From Phycisphaerae bacterium (GTDB lineage Bacteria > Planctomycetota > Phycisphaerae > Phycisphaerales > SM1A02), in contig JAUIHC010000024.1 in the NCBI GenBank assembly GCA_030432455.1, forward strand, positions 1 to 15,226: a DNA stretch of 15,226 nt. Reading direction: 5' to 3'. Position numbers and translations under genes: made by a program. Under the pieces are notes generated by a model. That model saw nothing but the letters and a program-made list of their open reading frames with translations. It had not been told where the DNA came from and searched no databases. The first letter of the stretch is position 1. Every line of letters starts with the position of its first letter. This document shows positions 14,520-15,226 of this stretch, piece after piece.

Positions 14520-15214
14520 CGCGACTCCTCCGCCCGCCGACCTTCGATGACCGGCCTCGCCCGCACCAGATACGGCCACGCGCTCCACGCGGTCACCAGC
14601 ACCGTCGCCCACACGAGGATGTCGCGGATCCACAACCAGACCGACGACTCGAGCGCCCAGGGATTGACCGCCACGAACAGGGCCGTCGGGGCCGCCACCG
14701 ACTGCAGCACCATCTTCCACTTGCCGCTCCAGCCGGCCGAGAAGTCGATGCCCATCCCCTCGAGCACCCCGCGGATGCTCGTCACCAGCAGTTCCCGCCC
14801 CAGGATGACCAACGCCATCCACGGACGGACCCCGGTGGTGGTCGCGACCCGATCGGCGGCGTCGGCGGCGATCGCCAGCCCCCCCGCCCCGGTCGGGGTG
14901 ACGGCGAGGAAGGCGGGCGAGGCGAGCAGCACGAACGCTCCGATCACCAGCAGCTTGTCGCCGAAGGGATCCATGACCCGGCCGAAGACGCTGACCACCT
15001 GCCATCGCCGGGCGAAGTAGCCGTCGGCGAAGTCGGTCATCGCGGCGATCGCGAACACCACGACCGCGGTGTTCCCCCAGAACTGCCGGACTGCGGTGCC
15101 CATCCCCGGCGTCGGCCAGAGCACGACCGAGACGATCGCGAAGAATCCGATCGCCAGCACCACCCGGGCGATGGTGAGCAGGTTGGGAACCGCGCGTCGC
15201 ATCCCTTGATCCAT
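14516..15214 (-). CDS. pgsA: CDP-diacylglycerol-glycerol-3-phosphate 3-phosphatidyltransferase
   Basis: PgsA joins CDP-diacylglycerol and glycerol-3-phosphate into phosphatidylglycerophosphate, the committed step to phosphatidylglycerol. The 232-residue product (read from 15214) has PNLLTIARVVLA near the N-terminus. The full CDP-alcohol phosphotransferase signature D-x2-DG-x2-AR-x8-G-x3-D-x3-D is at residues 61-86, with all four aspartates, followed by LGRELLVTSIRG (138-149), which is typical of PgsA. About five to six membrane segments are visible. The start is uncertain: ATGs lie at 15214 and 15202 and a GTG at 15223, and the frame is still open at the window edge. A start at 15202 would begin MRRAVPNLLT, a plausible PgsA N-terminus. 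None has a good ribosome site. It is coupled to pgpA by ATGA. Confidence 0.93.
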   Translation of the reverse strand: MDQGMRRAVPNLLTIARVVLAIGFFAIVSVVLWPTPGMGTAVRQFWGNTAVVVFAIAAMTDFADGYFARRWQVVSVFGRVMDPFGDKLLVIGAFVLLASPAFLAVTPTGAGGLAIAADAADRVATTTGVRPWMALVILGRELLVTSIRGVLEGMGIDFSAGWSGKWKMVLQSVAAPTALFVAVNPWALESSVWLWIRDILVWATVLVTAWSAWPYLVRARPVIEGRRAEESR

Positions 15215-15226
15215 GCGGAGCACGGT

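Overview
The window is a GC-rich stretch of a bacterial chromosome. It most likely comes from a planctomycete of the Phycisphaerae type. The best clue is the C-terminal pair of DLNGDG...GAD...GLLLS.WG repeats on the secreted protein at 10960-12654, a dockerin-like tail common in that group. The outer-membrane TonB machinery shows the cell is diderm. Taxonomy is an inference; there is no rRNA or other marker here. No tRNA, rRNA, CRISPR array or insertion sequence was seen.

Region 1 (1-10809, all minus strand) reads as one long outer-membrane import operon. In transcription order it holds an alpha-helical repeat protein with a signal peptide (9466-10809); a 1068-residue TonB-dependent receptor (6266-9472) that overlaps it by a few bases; a DUF3450 coiled-coil periplasmic protein (5390-6202); a large ExbB/TolQ-type protein with a periplasmic coiled-coil extension, like TtpC (3718-5322); a small ExbB (3016-3675); ExbD (2589-2999); TonB (1859-2527); and two TPR-repeat exported proteins in tandem, the second cut by the left window edge (388-1812 and 1-371). 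The order DUF3450 - TtpC - ExbB - ExbD - TonB - TPR is the one known for the TonB2-type systems of Vibrio and Shewanella. Here the motor is complete and sits directly behind its own receptor.

Region 2 (10810-13078) starts at a strong 13-bp hairpin with a UUCG loop at 10867-10896. It then holds a secreted, probable beta-helix protein with a dockerin-like tail (10960-12654). A previously unlisted 30-codon proline-rich leader ORF (12651-12743) has a very good ribosome binding site and shares an ATGA overlap with the start of the secreted-protein gene. Farther upstream, the divergent intergenic region carries an 11-bp-period direct repeat that resembles a Pho box (12921-12940).

Region 3 (13079-15226) has a plus-strand exported protein resembling the DUF2092/LolA fold (13079-13906). 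Converging on it is a phosphatidylglycerol operon on the minus strand: pgsA (phosphatidylglycerophosphate synthase) and pgpA (phosphatidylglycerophosphatase A), coupled by an ATGA overlap. These two catalyse consecutive steps.

Working model (inference): the surface or secreted beta-helix protein, the alpha-helical protein and the receptor handle one unknown substrate. The TtpC-type TonB motor energises the receptor. The hairpin at 10867-10896 sets the ratio between the secreted protein and the transport operon.
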